NCBI GenBank assembly: GCA_030142905.1
Contig: JASJOG010000273.1
Coordinates: 124,001 to 188,000 of the forward strand
Source: Heliopora coerulea
Taxonomy: Eukaryota > Cnidaria > Anthozoa > Scleralcyonacea > Helioporidae
Direction: 5' to 3'
DNA: 64,000 bases
The notes beneath the pieces were generated by a model, which saw only the letters and a list, made by a program, of their open reading frames with translations, searched no databases and had not been told where the DNA came from. The position numbers and the translations under genes are program-made. Positions within the stretch are counted from its first letter, which is position 1; each line of letters starts with the position of its first letter. Positions 31,819 to 42,662 of the stretch are shown in pieces.

Positions 31819-32037
31819 CTTATGTCTGATCGAAGGTTCACTGCTCCACCATCCTCAAAGCAAAGAGATCTTTCAAGAACATATCCTGCAGGAAATGTTG
31901 CCACAAAATAGTCAGGAATCTCGCGTGGATAATTTGTGAACGCCCTATTCCCATACTGGAAAGCATTTGAAACGATATCGAAGGCAAAGGGAAGGGGACC
32001 TCCTCTTGTTACACGAATTTGCATAATTTGGGTTCCA
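31819..32037 (-). CDS. GFP-like protein, chromophore exon (QYG)
   Basis: A 219-nt internal exon on the minus strand. It encodes IMQIRVTRGGPLPFAFDI, then FQYGNRAF with the chromophore triplet Gln-Tyr-Gly (codons at 31950-31958), FTNYPREIPDYF and FPAGYVLERSLCFEDGG. The Arg in ERSL corresponds to the catalytic Arg of the family (position 95/96). The acceptor (ttttgtag after a T-rich tract) and donor (AAG/gtattt) are good. It is in phase with the exon at 60850-60965 (TC plus T, giving ...LSGTQ) and with the exon at 3443-3652. QYG is the triplet found in DsRed-type red proteins, so red fluorescence or a chromoprotein is possible, but colour cannot be told from this alone. Confidence 0.95.
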
Positions 32038-32524
32038 CTACAAAATGCGTGAAAAAATGAAACAATGTAAACAAAAGAAAAAAGAGAGAAGAGGAAGATT
32101 TAGGTATGTGTTTATGCATACAGATACCTTAGTGTACAACATGTGCACTTTCATGCATGTACATTTCTAAAACTAATTTACAATTTCAAAAATTCACAAC
32201 TGTGTCTGATCTATATATGTGATAAAGGTCCCACTATGTTTTCTCGTCATATTTTTGCGGATGAGAAAACCTTAATTCCCCATAGTTCCTCGTGCATTAG
32301 CGTAAAAATTGGTTCGCTTAAGAAGTATATACATATGTATGTATGTATGTGTGTATGTATATACATACATATATAATATATTATACCTATCATGAGAAAT
32401 TCTTTATTTAAAAAACTTTCAACACCAATGTTTTGGGACTATACCCCTTTTTCAAGGTACCCTCCTTCACGTTTGACAGTTCGGCTATTTTATAAACTAA
32501 AACTAATCACAATGTACATAAATT

Positions 32525-33310
32525 GACAAAAATAATCAATTCTCATCACATAAAATCCCAAAGTTTTAGACCTTCCCGAACAAATGAATCGAGCTTAAAT
32601 GCCCAAAATGCTTCCCTTTCTGTTGGATTAGTAACATCAGTCCTATCGATAATCTGCATCCTAACATCATTCAAACCTACATGGTCTTCTGCAGAAAAGT
32701 ACGAATATAAATGCTCACCCGGTATACCCCTTATTTTTCCTTTTCTATACCTAAGTAAACTGCTCTTATAATTGTTAAATCTTTTTCTAAAAGAATTGAT
32801 TGTGCTTTCAACGTAGTGTTTATCACATCGTTCACATTTCTAAGGATAAACCACTCTCTCAGAATCACAAATCAAATCCATAATTAACATAATACACTTT
32901 AAGGTAGATGAATGATACTCAAGCTCGATACTCAGAAAATCATTTCTGAGCCCCAGACGGGGATCGAACCCGCAACAATATATGTGCGACCTAAGCGGAA
33001 GCCACTATATATTAATAATGATTGAAGTAGTTTGATGTTTGAGAAACGTGAGAGCTTGGATATATTAAGGTAGATGAACGATCTTCAAGCTCTCACGTTT
33101 CTCAAACATCAAACTAAATAATACACTTTGCCAGTATTATGGCAAAAGTTATTTTCTTCATTTACAAAATTGCATATTTGACATCTTGCCTTCCCACATT
33201 TCCTTATACCCTTTTTAGACCTTTCTAGCCTATCAATTTTATTCCTGACAAATTCACCCTTTAGATTTTTTGGTCTTCTAAAGCTTACCCTTGGTGGTTT
33301 CTCGTGTAAT
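32525..33310 (-). pseudogene. Penelope-like element, GIY-YIG end, split by a SINE
   Basis: Reading the minus strand from 33310: a linker region VSFRRPKNLKGEF, then KKGIRKCGKARCQICNFVN, interrupted at 33117-32901 by a SINE-like insertion. Farther down, about 32770-32540, comes IRGIPGEHLYSYFSAEDHV and LNDVRMQIIDRTD..TNPTEREAFW, the tail of the GIY-YIG domain. The central part is degenerate. The type differs from the PLE at 24 kb. It is a dead copy. Confidence 0.8.
32901..33117. mobile_element. tRNA-SINE-derived foldback insertion with 12-bp target duplication
   Basis: The 217-bp insert is flanked on both sides by ATAATACACTTT (32889-32900 and 33118-33129), an exact 12-bp target-site duplication. 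Inside is a tRNA-like B-box segment (GGGATCGAACCC on this strand) but no A box, shared with 46.8 and 47.1 kb. There is also a 24-bp inverted pair, GATGTTTGAGAAACGTGAGAG... at 33031-33054 and its inverse at 33090-33113. It interrupts a Penelope-like element. Confidence 0.8.
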
Positions 33311-33539
33311 CATTTTAATCAAATTTTTATGGGCTGCTGAAAACTCACAAATCCTCGGCGATAAATATTGCAATTAAAGAGCAAAATTCAACATACATAA
33401 AAGTAGCACCGCCGACAGATCTACCATTCTATAGTAGGAGGACCTTCGTTACCGTCTCACCTATTAAGCAACTTCATTCACATTATTTTCAAACTTCTTT
33501 GTAACGAAGTACCGAGTTTTAATCGAGACGATCTAGATT

Positions 33540-33910
33540 TCTTGAACCACATCCCAAAAGAAGTTGACAAAAATACAATTCTGGTAACATTTGATGTCGT
33601 AAATCTCTACACAAGTATTCCGCACGATCTGGGACTGGAGTCAGTAAAATATTGGCTAGAAAATTACAGCACATCCCTTACTCGACCTTTCTCAACAGAA
33701 TTCATCCTAGACGCTATTTCTATTATTTTAAAAGAAAACACCTTTCGGTTTGACGACAAGTACTACAAACAGATTCAAGGCATAGCGATGGGTACAGAGG
33801 TGGCAACAACTTATGCAACTTTAGTTATAGGGTATCTAGAAAAACGCCGACATAACCGTTATGAGGAATTATCTCATGACACATCTACACTTCATTGTTT
33901 CAAGCGTTGA
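33540..33910 (+). pseudogene. Penelope-like reverse transcriptase fragment
   Basis: The frame holds RT motif A (LVTFDVVNLYTSIPH), a helix (FILDAISIILKENTF) and motif B (QIQGIAMGTEVATTYA). Motif C and the rest are absent beyond 33910. It has the opposite orientation to the GIY-YIG piece at 32.5-33.3 kb, so the two are either separate insertions or an inverted rearrangement. Upstream sequence to about 33400 contains matching remnants (PPTDLPFYSR). Confidence 0.85.
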
Positions 33911-34238
33911 ATCCTTTAGCCCACTCATTAGTATTCAGGAGTGTTTTAACGACTTATCACACTGCTCTCCTTTGAAATCACTGTGGTAAACGTTTATCGC
34001 ATACTAATGAGTGAATATCTTAATTTCTAACGACCAACGTCTCTTCGACCTTAAACCGGAAAAAAAATTCATCATGGGTGAGTCATGAGATAAGGTAGTT
34101 AATCAATGTTCACTCGTGTGATAAAGAATTTAACATCACTCGTGAAGTTTGAATGTCCATTCGAAGCCAACGGCCCCTAGCGGCCATTAAACTTCACTTG
34201 CAATGTTAAATCGTTTATCGTACTCGTGACTATTAACT

Positions 34239-34240
<2 letters not shown>

Positions 34241-34313
<73 letters not shown>

Positions 34314-34714
34314 TAGATATAGATATAGATATAGATAGACAGATGGATAGATAGATAGATGGATAGATAGATGGATAGATAGATGGATAGATAGATGGAT
34401 AGATAGATGGATAGATAGATAGATAGATAGATGGATAGATAGATGGATAGATAGATGGATAGATAGATGGATAGATAGATGGATAGATAGATGGATAGAT
34501 AGATGGATAGATAGATGGATAGATAGATGGATAGATAGATGGATAGATAGATGGATAGATAGATGGATAGATAGATGGATAGATAGATGGATAGATAGAT
34601 GGATAGATAGATGGATAGATAGATGGATAGATAGATGGATAGATAGATGGATAGATAGATGGATAGATAGATGGATAGATAGATGGATAGATAGATGGAT
34701 AGATAGATGGATGG
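34241..34714. repeat. AT dinucleotide plus GATA/GATGGATA microsatellite
   Basis: A run of (AT)n to about 34275, then GATA repeats, then about 30 copies of the 12-bp unit GATGGATAGATA with few interruptions to 34714. Long open frames through it (Ile-Tyr-Pro-Ser or Ser-Ile-His-Leu repeats) are artefacts of the repeat. Confidence 0.97.
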
Positions 34715-34756
34715 ATGAATATGTTTGAAGTAACATGTCTACATATATGAATATAT

Positions 34757-35007
34757 AAAAACAAAAGCAGACTTCCTCAGACATAAAATTATATTTATCT
34801 ATTCCAAACTTTTCGCCGTTAAAGGCTTCTTCGATGGAAAAGTTTAAAAAGTAATATTTCGGCCCTACATATATGCCCACCTAATATAATATTTTATTAT
34901 ATAAAATATTACTTTTTAAACTTTTTCCACTAAAGAAGCCTTCAGTGGCGAGACGTTTAGAATAAATGAAGATAATTTTATTTCTGAAGAAGTCTTCCTT
35001 TGTTTTT

Positions 35008-35009
<2 letters not shown>
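34757..35009. repeat. Foldback element, about 100-bp arms, between two microsatellites
   Basis: The left arm 34757-34859 (AAAACAAAAGCAGACTTCCTC... to ...AAGTAATATTT) and right arm 34904-35009 (AAATATTACTTTTTAAAC... to ...GAAGTCTTCCTTTGTTTT) are diverged inverted copies with a 45-bp AT-rich loop. The element is bordered by the GATA repeat on the left and a TA repeat on the right. Confidence 0.85.
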
Positions 35010-35058
<49 letters not shown>

Positions 35059-35262
35059 TATATATATATATATGTATATATATATATTATATATATATAT
35101 CATATATATATATTATATATATTATATAATATATATATATATATTATATATATATATATTATATATATATATATTTTATATATATATATATATTATATAT
35201 GTATATTATATATATATATTATATATATATATATATATTATATATATATATATATATATACA
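35010..35262. repeat. TA-dinucleotide microsatellite, about 250 bp
   Basis: Almost pure (TA)n with interruptions such as ATTATA and ATGTATA. Tyr/Ile-only frames across it are not genes. Confidence 0.97.
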
Positions 35263-35439
35263 TAGGTGTTGATTTCTTGGCAAAAAAGTGCTCAATACAG
35301 ATAGTAGAGCAATATTCCTTTAATTTAATAGTCTATGATTAAACAACTACGTCGTTACACGGTGTTTCATGCCCCGCGGCAATGATCAGACGACTGATTA
35401 CAAACAATTATTGATCGCTATCAATAGTGTGACTGTGCG

Positions 35440-36210
35440 GTGACGTGTTCGCCCATTGTCTCTTAATTGTCCAGCGGTATAGCTTTGAAGTTCGCTAAAA
35501 GGAATTTGTTTTTGTGTCGGCAGTTTGAAAGGATTTCGCTTCTTTTGTTTAGTAAGTCGCATTCTTGTCGGAAAATTATGTGGAATTTTTCGGTGAGGCA
35601 CAGGCGGCAGGTTTTTGATCCGTTTCTGTAGGGTGGTGCTTTGTCCAAAATCGACCGTTGGATGTTGATTTCGTTAGTGTTTTTCTCCTTCAGGGCCCAT
35701 ACGTATTTTGAGAGTTCCGTGCTCGTTGCCTTCGTCTTGTAGCGTAGCGAGTTTCTGTGCTTGTAGAGTGTGTCTTTAAATGAACGTTCTGTTGCGCCGA
35801 TGTAACTTTTCAGATCATTGTTTTTGTTGTTTGTTACCTGTGCCAGGTCGACAACGTTTTCTGTTTGGCATTCTCCTTGGAGTGGGCAATGGTTGCTCTT
35901 CCTGTTGTTGGGCTCACCTTCTAGGATTTTCCTGTTATGTGCTTTTATAATGCTGGATGTGTTTGGGATACAGCCGTAGCTGACCTTGACAGTGTTTCTG
36001 TTAAATATTTTGTGAAGTTTGTGTTCTGTGGGAAAGTGTTTGTCAATTAATTGTAGGGACTTTCTAGCGACGTTTGTCTGCACGTTCATACTATAAGGGG
36101 GGTTGAACCAAATGATCTTCCGTTTTCGTTGTGTCCCGTTGGTGGCTGCCGGTTCTGGCTCATACTTGATTCTTTCTTTGTATTCTTTCTTTAAACTTAT
36201 CTGACGAATC
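35440..36210 (-). pseudogene. Penelope-like element, GIY-YIG endonuclease end
   Basis: Minus-strand frame with the run-in KRKIIWFNPPYS, then KSLQLIDKHFPTEHKLHKIFN, VSYGCIPNTSSII and the GIY-YIG core (NNDLKSYIGATERSFKDTLYKHRNSLR). Cys pairs follow (KTCRLCLTEKF). The GIY is replaced by a diverged first strand, but the SYIGATE segment with its downstream helix is clear. The frame 36089-35463 is open for 208 residues, so this is a relatively young fragment. Its RT part is absent upstream, where a 21-bp palindrome (36222-36295) begins. Confidence 0.88.
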
Positions 36211-36221
36211 CTTAGAAATCA

Positions 36222-36295
36222 CTGAAGAAGGGGCTGCATGTTTTTTATATGTTTTTAAATAAAGACGTATAAACAACATGCAGCCCCTTCTTCAG
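36222..36295. repeat. Perfect 21-bp inverted repeat
   Basis: CTGAAGAAGGGGCTGCATGTT at 36222-36242 is repeated as its exact reverse complement at 36275-36295, with a 32-bp AT-rich spacer. It sits at the junction between two Penelope-like fragments. Confidence 0.95.
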
Positions 36296-36329
36296 ATACC
36301 TACTTCTAACAATAGGAGTCTTCTTAAAG

Positions 36330-37627
36330 CTTTACAGAAGTCATTTGCATAATTCACAAGTCTCTTACATTAAGTCCCAAAGAACAAAACTATTAACTTT
36401 TTCCGCCCAAAAGTTTTCTCTTTTCGTAGGGTCTCTCTTATCCGTAACATCTTTTATTTGAACTTCCAAATCCTCTAATCCCGAATCTCCTCCTTCAAAA
36501 AAATGTGCATGCAAATGTTTCTAACAAGAAACCGTCAGTCCCTTACCATATCTATCTTACCATATATCTTACATGTAATCAAATAAACCACCCTGTATGA
36601 TCCAGGCGTTATCAGGCGCTAGCGTTACCGCCTGCAAACGGGTTACCTCGTGTTGTAGGCAACCGGTCAAAACCGGTTACGAAGAAGCCCGATCGAGAGT
36701 TGTGGTTCTAGAGAATTTATATTGTTTAAGTCAGAGAAGCGAAAGACAACAGTCAGGTAAAAGAACAATCGCTTTGACAGTGTTACAATAGTTTTAGATA
36801 TTTATTGTAATCCTTGTGTTTCTTGTAGAAACCACACACAAAAACCGTAATAAAAACGCATTTGGTCAGTTAATAAGCTCAATACTCGGATTGGTGGACC
36901 GCCACGCAAACATCTGTGTGCGTTGCTAAGTTCTTCGCAAGAGTCCTACACACCCCACTTGAATCACAATCGATAAAATGGTTGATATGGAAAGATATCT
37001 TTTCAAAAGTACTTTTAAAAATAGAAACCGTTTTAACAAATTTGCAGATCTTACACCAAACCTTTCCACAACCAAACATCCCCTTGTTGGATTGAATCTC
37101 TCATTCTAGTTTAGCCATAATCAAATAATCCTTAATATTTTTTTTGGTTGTTTAAAACTTACAATGGGTGGTTCAGGTAATATACTTTATAATAAAAGTG
37201 ACCATTCAACCAATACCTGTAATTCTCTGAAGATTTGGTGAATTTTCAACCGAAAAGGGTGATAATTAAGAAAATTATTTTTCCCTTTTTAGCCCTACTG
37301 CGATGTTAATTTTTACATAAAAACTCCGAAAGCCCAACTCCCCTCACCCTACTGTATTGACTATCAACAAAATCCTCTTTATAACCTCTATTAACAAGGA
37401 AACCTTTTCAATCCTCTAATCGTTTCTCAAATTTACCCTCCGAATCACAAATTCGTTTCAATCTCAAAGCCTGACTATAAGGTATACTTTCTTAACATGT
37501 AGAGGATAGCAAGGTATAAAATTCAAATACTGATATGCATCAGTGGGTTCATGATACACATTCGTAAACAATTTACCATCCTCCAAAAACACCATTGCAT
37601 CAAGATAAGAAATCTTTTCTTTACGAG
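36330..37627 (-). pseudogene. Penelope-like element: thumb and GIY-YIG part (3' half)
   Basis: Read on the minus strand from 37627: KEKISYLDAMVFLEDGKLF, EPTDAYQYLNF and LHVKK (RT thumb region). Farther down come MFGCGKVWCKICKFVK and ISFHINHFIDCDSSGV (GIY-YIG run-in, 37079-36880) and degenerate remains to about 36330. It continues the RT at 40894-41317, from which it is separated by repeat copy C, inserted between codons. Several frameshifts. Confidence 0.8.
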
Positions 37628-39841
37628 TCCCCTCGCCAAGCGCGCGAAGCGCGGTGCTAGGGTACACATCTCGACGTGCGTGAAGTCCTTTTACGCGTGG
37701 TGACTAGGGAGAAAAATTTTCGCATTGTGTATCTATGTTTATATATATAAATATATACATAGGTATTTATCCACGAATTCCGGTCACTCAAGAATGCCGT
37801 GTGCAAGCTCGGGGACTGGTATGTTGTTGACCAAACCTTGGGCTAGTTAGGTCCTTATTGAAGAAAATCGGTTTGGTCTTGTTCTTTTTTCCGTTTTATG
37901 GATCTCTCAGACGTTGTTTACATCATTTGAACACTGAAGCCAGTAAATGATTTGAGACCGGCAAACGAAATGGCTTTCTTGGTGCTTGCGGCTGGTTTCA
38001 CTTTTGGAGGCCATCTTAGTATCTGGACAATTTATGAGTTGAAACAGCAGTTCCCAAAGTTAGCTTTTTGGAATATGCATTGGCCAACTGTTCATTTGTT
38101 GCAGCAACGCTTTGTCTTGGTTCTTCGTGATAAATATGAACAAAAGACGTATGGGAACTCGCTTACTGTCAGGACATTTGCTAAGCGATAAAGTGTAAAC
38201 GACATTCTTCGCTGTAGTTGAATAGATGCTGATTTGTATAAATCTCGAGACTTTTCACGTTCTGGCAACCACTTACCAGAGCTACCCAGTCACAGGTAAA
38301 TCTGAATCGAGTAGCCTTGAAATGCAGCTTCTGCTAACGGAATTGTTTTGAACAGCTTTCAAAAGTGGCCTCCCGACTTCATTCTTCCCCAAGAGAGACT
38401 TTTTGTACCAAATATTATCGCCTGGATTTAACTGGTGTTTATTGCTAAAGTAGAATAGGGATTCTGGTTAATTCATCTCTGCAGAATGATGGTTTCTGAA
38501 TATTTTGTAGTGTTTAACCTGACAGTGTTCGTGGTCAATTGTTTGAGAAGTGGCACAAAACACTCAACGTCCAGAAGACTTGTCCAGGCCGTAACAGACT
38601 TTGGATGTTCTCTCCGCTTTCCACACAAGAATTTCATTCTCTCATTCAGGATTGTTCTCCGTAGGAAATGTCACCCCACTGAAGACGTTGAGATGTATGT
38701 CTGGCTCGAAACAAAAAATGCAAGGTAATTAGCTACCAGGTAACACGCTGCAAAGCTGCTTGTTTTGGTCACTGAACTATCCTTCGGCAAAACAGTTGTC
38801 CAATTCAGTCATTCTCACTTCTCGGTTGGCTTGTCGATGATAAACTTTACCGTATCCGACCAGTAGTGCTTTCATCAGGATTTTAAAATCCTCTCAACAA
38901 AGTTTAAAAGTTTAAAGCAGTCGTCTTTTTGCAAGTTTACCGTTGAATCCTTTGGGTTGAGATGCCGCTGAATGTTTAGTTGAAAATACGTAAGTGTCAC
39001 AGGTTCGTACGCTACTCCATTTTTCTCTTTTACGAAAGTTTTGCAGAGGAAAAAAGTTCGTATATTACTTTTCTCTACTCTTTCTTCTTTCGACCAAAAC
39101 TTGCAGGTTTTCTTGTCGTATTTTGTTGTATGTCATGTATTTTTCTGATTTTTAGTCAGCAATAAAAATTCAGAACTCGATCATGTTTTCTTTGTTTATT
39201 TCTTCTGTTTTGTAATTCGTTTCATCTTCATAAGCAAAGTCTTGTACCTCCGCATGAATACTTAGCATAAATCTTCATCATAGCAGTTCTAACACATATT
39301 TCCAACCAATTTTGAGATAATGTAGAATTTACCAGTTTTTTAAGACAATAAATATGAAAAAAAATTTTTTCAATCATGAGCTGTCCGTAATGCTGGTAAC
39401 CGACCGATAACCTTTGAGGATGCTCCAATTTTAAGACGGAGAGCCCTTGCCATCTAATAAAGTCTTTCTTTAAAGCAACATGAGTGAAAAGTTTGACTGG
39501 AAAACGACTCGAAATATCTCAAGATCGCAACTAATACTGGTTCTTGATACGAACATCCATTGTTTAGCAGTAGAATTGTCAGAACGGAACTCTTACCATT
39601 CATTAAACCATCTAAGGTTATTCTCACCAAACGTTTTGTTTTGATAAAACTTAATCGAAATTTTAATCATAAATATGACGACAAGCAGTTTAAATATAAG
39701 CTATGTAGGTTATTAATTTGAGCGTGTTTTTTCTTTATTTTTTGGGGGGTTTTTTTATTATTATTATCTCAATTCTCACAGTTTGATGTTCTGCTGGTAA
39801 TCCTCAATGTCAGCCATCTACAGCTAATAGTCTAGGGTGAC

Positions 39842-40690
39842 ATTGGTCCATTCAACTTTCTAAGGTCTTTCTTAATATCCTCTCTGTTCCCAAAATCGAA
39901 GCCTTCTGGAGATGTTCTATGTTAAGTTTTATTCCTATCCTATCTATCCATTTTTCCAGCTTCTTGCTCACAGTATCGAGTGCTCCGATAACTACCGGTA
40001 CTACATCTACCCTCTTCATTGACCACAACTCTTTAATTTCCCATTTTAGCTTGTCATACTTCTGAACCTTTTCCTCTTCTTTCACTCCAACATTTTTATC
40101 ATCAAGGATGGCAATGTCAACAATTAAACATTTCTTTCCTTCTTTCTCCACAACAACTATATCAGGTTTTCGACATTCTATGTGATCATCACACTGTATC
40201 ATGAAATCCCATAGCACCTCTATCTCGTCAGATTCCACTACTCGTTTCGGGGAAAGATCATACCAATGAGCTGCTCGCTCCTAGCCATATTTCCTACATA
40301 ATATTCAATGGACTATTCTTGCCACGTTATCATGTCTTCTTTTATATTCCCTTTGAGCAAGCTTTTTGCATCCGCTAATCAAATGTCCTACGCTTTCTCC
40401 TTTTTCACCACACATTCGACATAGGGGTGATTCAATAGTCTTATCTATGTTGAACTTGATGCAGTTAGTTCTTAATGCCTGTTCTTACGTAGCACAGATA
40501 AGAGCTTCTGTTTGTGCCTTTAAATCACTGTTTTTCAACCACAACTACCTCTTCTCCTTGTCAGTGTCATCACTTGTCTCCCTACAGTATTGTCCATACA
40601 TCTTCTTATTGCTCCACTTCTGCTCTCTTTCCTCTGTCTTACTTATTCCAACTCGCACACCACCCAACTAAGGACAGTGAAAGGGGTCTA
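39842..40690 (-). pseudogene. Non-LTR retrotransposon 3' end with restriction-like endonuclease
   Basis: Minus-strand reading: ALRTNCIKFNIDKTIESPLC, then a CCHC zinc knuckle (CRMCGEKGESVGHLISGC), KKLAQREYKRRHDNVARI, and the endonuclease frame 40238-39852. The PD...(D/E)xK-like signature there is RKPDIVVVEKEGKKCLIVDIAI. This order (CCHC then restriction-like nuclease) is that of R2/R4/NeSL-class LINEs, which tend to target specific sites. Two stops interrupt it. 5'-truncated; it lies inside repeat copy C. Confidence 0.82.
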
Positions 40691-40702
40691 AGCCTGCTAC
40701 GG

Positions 40703-40706
<4 letters not shown>

Positions 40707-40747
<41 letters not shown>

Positions 40748-40749
40748 GT
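40707..40749. repeat. ATT trinucleotide microsatellite
   Basis: About 14 copies of ATT at the 5' side of the LINE insertion on the plus strand. It lies in inverse orientation to the LINE frame, between the LINE and the 3' end of repeat copy C. Confidence 0.95.
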
Positions 40750-40893
40750 TATTAATATTATAACAAAATTCCGTCTTCCAGTTATAGTAAGGACGATTTT
40801 TCTGACAAGTTAGAAAATTATCAATGTTACTTGGATTCTCGAGTGATATTTTGGAAGGGTGGGCAAGGGTTTGTTGCATACACGTATTTCTAG

Positions 40894-41317
40894 TTTCCTA
40901 TGTAAACTTGATAGTTTCATGATACGAGTTCAACATCCTCAAAAATCTCTCGAGCCTCTGAGGACCATGACGCCATATCATAAATACATCATCAAAAAAT
41001 CGAAACCATACCCACGAGCAAAACCTACACGTAGAAAGGAAATTCTTTTCCCAATTATCCGTAAATATATAGGCAAAACTCGGTGCAAACTTAGTACTTA
41101 TAGCCGTTCCTAAGTTCTGATGATATATTCTCCCATCAAATTCAAAATAGTTATTTTCTAAAACTAACTTAGATAAATTGATCAAGTAATCTACTAATTC
41201 TTGTCAAATCTCTGAAGTTAATGCTTTTCTAACTGTTTCCAAGCGTTCCTTGTGCAGTATGGGATATAATCCAACTACATCAATCGCACACAAAATCGCC
41301 GTCCTCGGTATAAAACC
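40894..41317 (-). pseudogene. Penelope-like reverse transcriptase (5' half of the split element)
   Basis: Minus-strand pieces: motif A in 41330-41206 (AILCAIDVVGLYPILHKERL), motif B region (YHQNLGTAISTKFAPSFAYI) and motif C (WFRFFDDVFMIWRHG), ending NSYHETIKFT at 40898. The reading then jumps to 37627 across repeat copy C. On its other side it is cut by the start of copy D. So one Penelope-like element was hit twice by the same repeat family. Confidence 0.85.
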
Positions 41318-42662
41318 GCTCTCGCCCACCTCGCAAAGCGCGATGCGAAGCCCGAGGGCCAGAGCGGGCGAGGGTACTAATCTCGACGTGCGTGTAGTCC
41401 TTTTGCACGCGTGGTGACTGGGGGAAAAAATTTTAGCAGTGTTTATATCAGTATATATATATGTATCTATCCAAGGATTCCGGTCACTCAAGAATGCCGT
41501 GTGCAAGCTCGGGGACTGGTATGTTGTTGACTAAACCTTACTTTGGTAACTTAGATACGTATCGAAGCAAATTGATTTGGTCTCGTTCTTTTTTCCCTTG
41601 CATCGATCTCTAGCAAGTTGTTTACATCACTTGAACACTGAAGCCAGTAAATGATTTAAGACTGGCAAACAAAATGGCTTTCTTGGTGCTTGTGACTGGT
41701 TCCACTTTTGCAGGACATCTTAGTTACTGGACAATTTATGATTTGAAAGGACAGTTCTAAAACTCAGCTCTTTGGAATATGCGTTGGCCAACTGTTCACA
41801 TTCTGTAGCAACGTTTTGACTTGGTTCTTTCTGATGAATATGAACAAAGACGTTACGGATACTCGCTTGTTGCCAGGACATTCGAGTGTAAACGACACTC
41901 TTTGCTGAAAGTTGAATCGATACTGATATGTATGAATCGAGACTTTTCACGTTCTGGTAATCATTTAGCTGAACAACACAGTCACAGGTACGTCTAAATC
42001 AAGTAGCTTTGAAATGCAAATTTTGCGAAAGGAATAGCTTTGAGCAGCTTTCAATAGTGGTTTTCCGACTTCATTCTTCCCTAATCGAGAGTTCTTGGTT
42101 CCAATATCGCCTGGATTTTGCTGGTGTTTAACGGCAAAGAAGAATGCAGATTCTGGTTCATTCATCTTTGTAGGACGATGGCTTTTGAATATTCTGTAGT
42201 ATTTATCCGTATTGGTCAATTGTTCGAGAAGTGGGATAAGACACTCAGCGTACCGAAGACTTGTCTTGGGCTGATAGTCTTTGGATCCTTTCTCCACTTT
42301 GCACACAAAGATTTCATTGCCTTTTCCAGGATCGTTTTCTCTATGAAAATGTTACTCTTCTGAAGACATTGGAATCTATTCAAGTCAAACAGCCACCAGG
42401 AAACACGCTGAAAAGCTACTTATCTTTTGAGATATTACTATCTTTCAGCGAAAAGGTTGTCCGCTTCAGTCTTTCTCACTTCTCGGGTGGCTTGTGGATG
42501 ATTACTTTTAACATGTTCGACCAGTAATGTATTCATCAGAATTTTAACACCTCTCAAGACATTTTAGAAGTGTAAAGCCGTCTTCTTTCAGTAAATACGC
42601 CGTCGAACCCTTTGTGTTGAGGTGCCTCTGAACACTTCGTTGAAAATACGTAAGAGTTGAAG
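41318..42662 (+). mobile_element. Helentron-like repeat, copy D (3'-truncated)
   Basis: Begins CTCTCGCCCACC with an expanded hairpin region (CGCAAAGCGCG and CCCGAGGGCCAGAGCGGGCG) and is collinear with copy B, including the ATGGCTTTCTTGGTGCTTG block, up to about 42662, where similarity stops. The 3' third is missing. Confidence 0.7.

Larger units (their letters stand above)
37628..40893 (+). mobile_element. Helentron-like repeat, copy C (in a PLE, with a LINE inside)
   Basis: 5' end TCCCCTCGCCAAGC with the stem GCGCGAAGCGC, preceded by G; 3' end TTTCTAG followed by T. The two ends sit exactly where a Penelope-like reading is interrupted (its RT resumes at 40894), so the boundaries are independently supported. 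The interior is collinear with copy B until about 39715, where an RLE-class LINE tail is inserted. It adds no target-site duplication that I can see, as expected for rolling-circle elements. Confidence 0.75.

Noticed and set aside
34177..34880. Long minus-strand open frames of Ile-Tyr-Pro-Ser or Ser-Ile-His-Leu repeats
   Set aside because: They are produced by the 12-bp GATA-type microsatellite read in different frames; nothing suggests a gene.
34966..35272. Tyr/Ile-only open frames
   Set aside because: They are translations of a TA-dinucleotide repeat.
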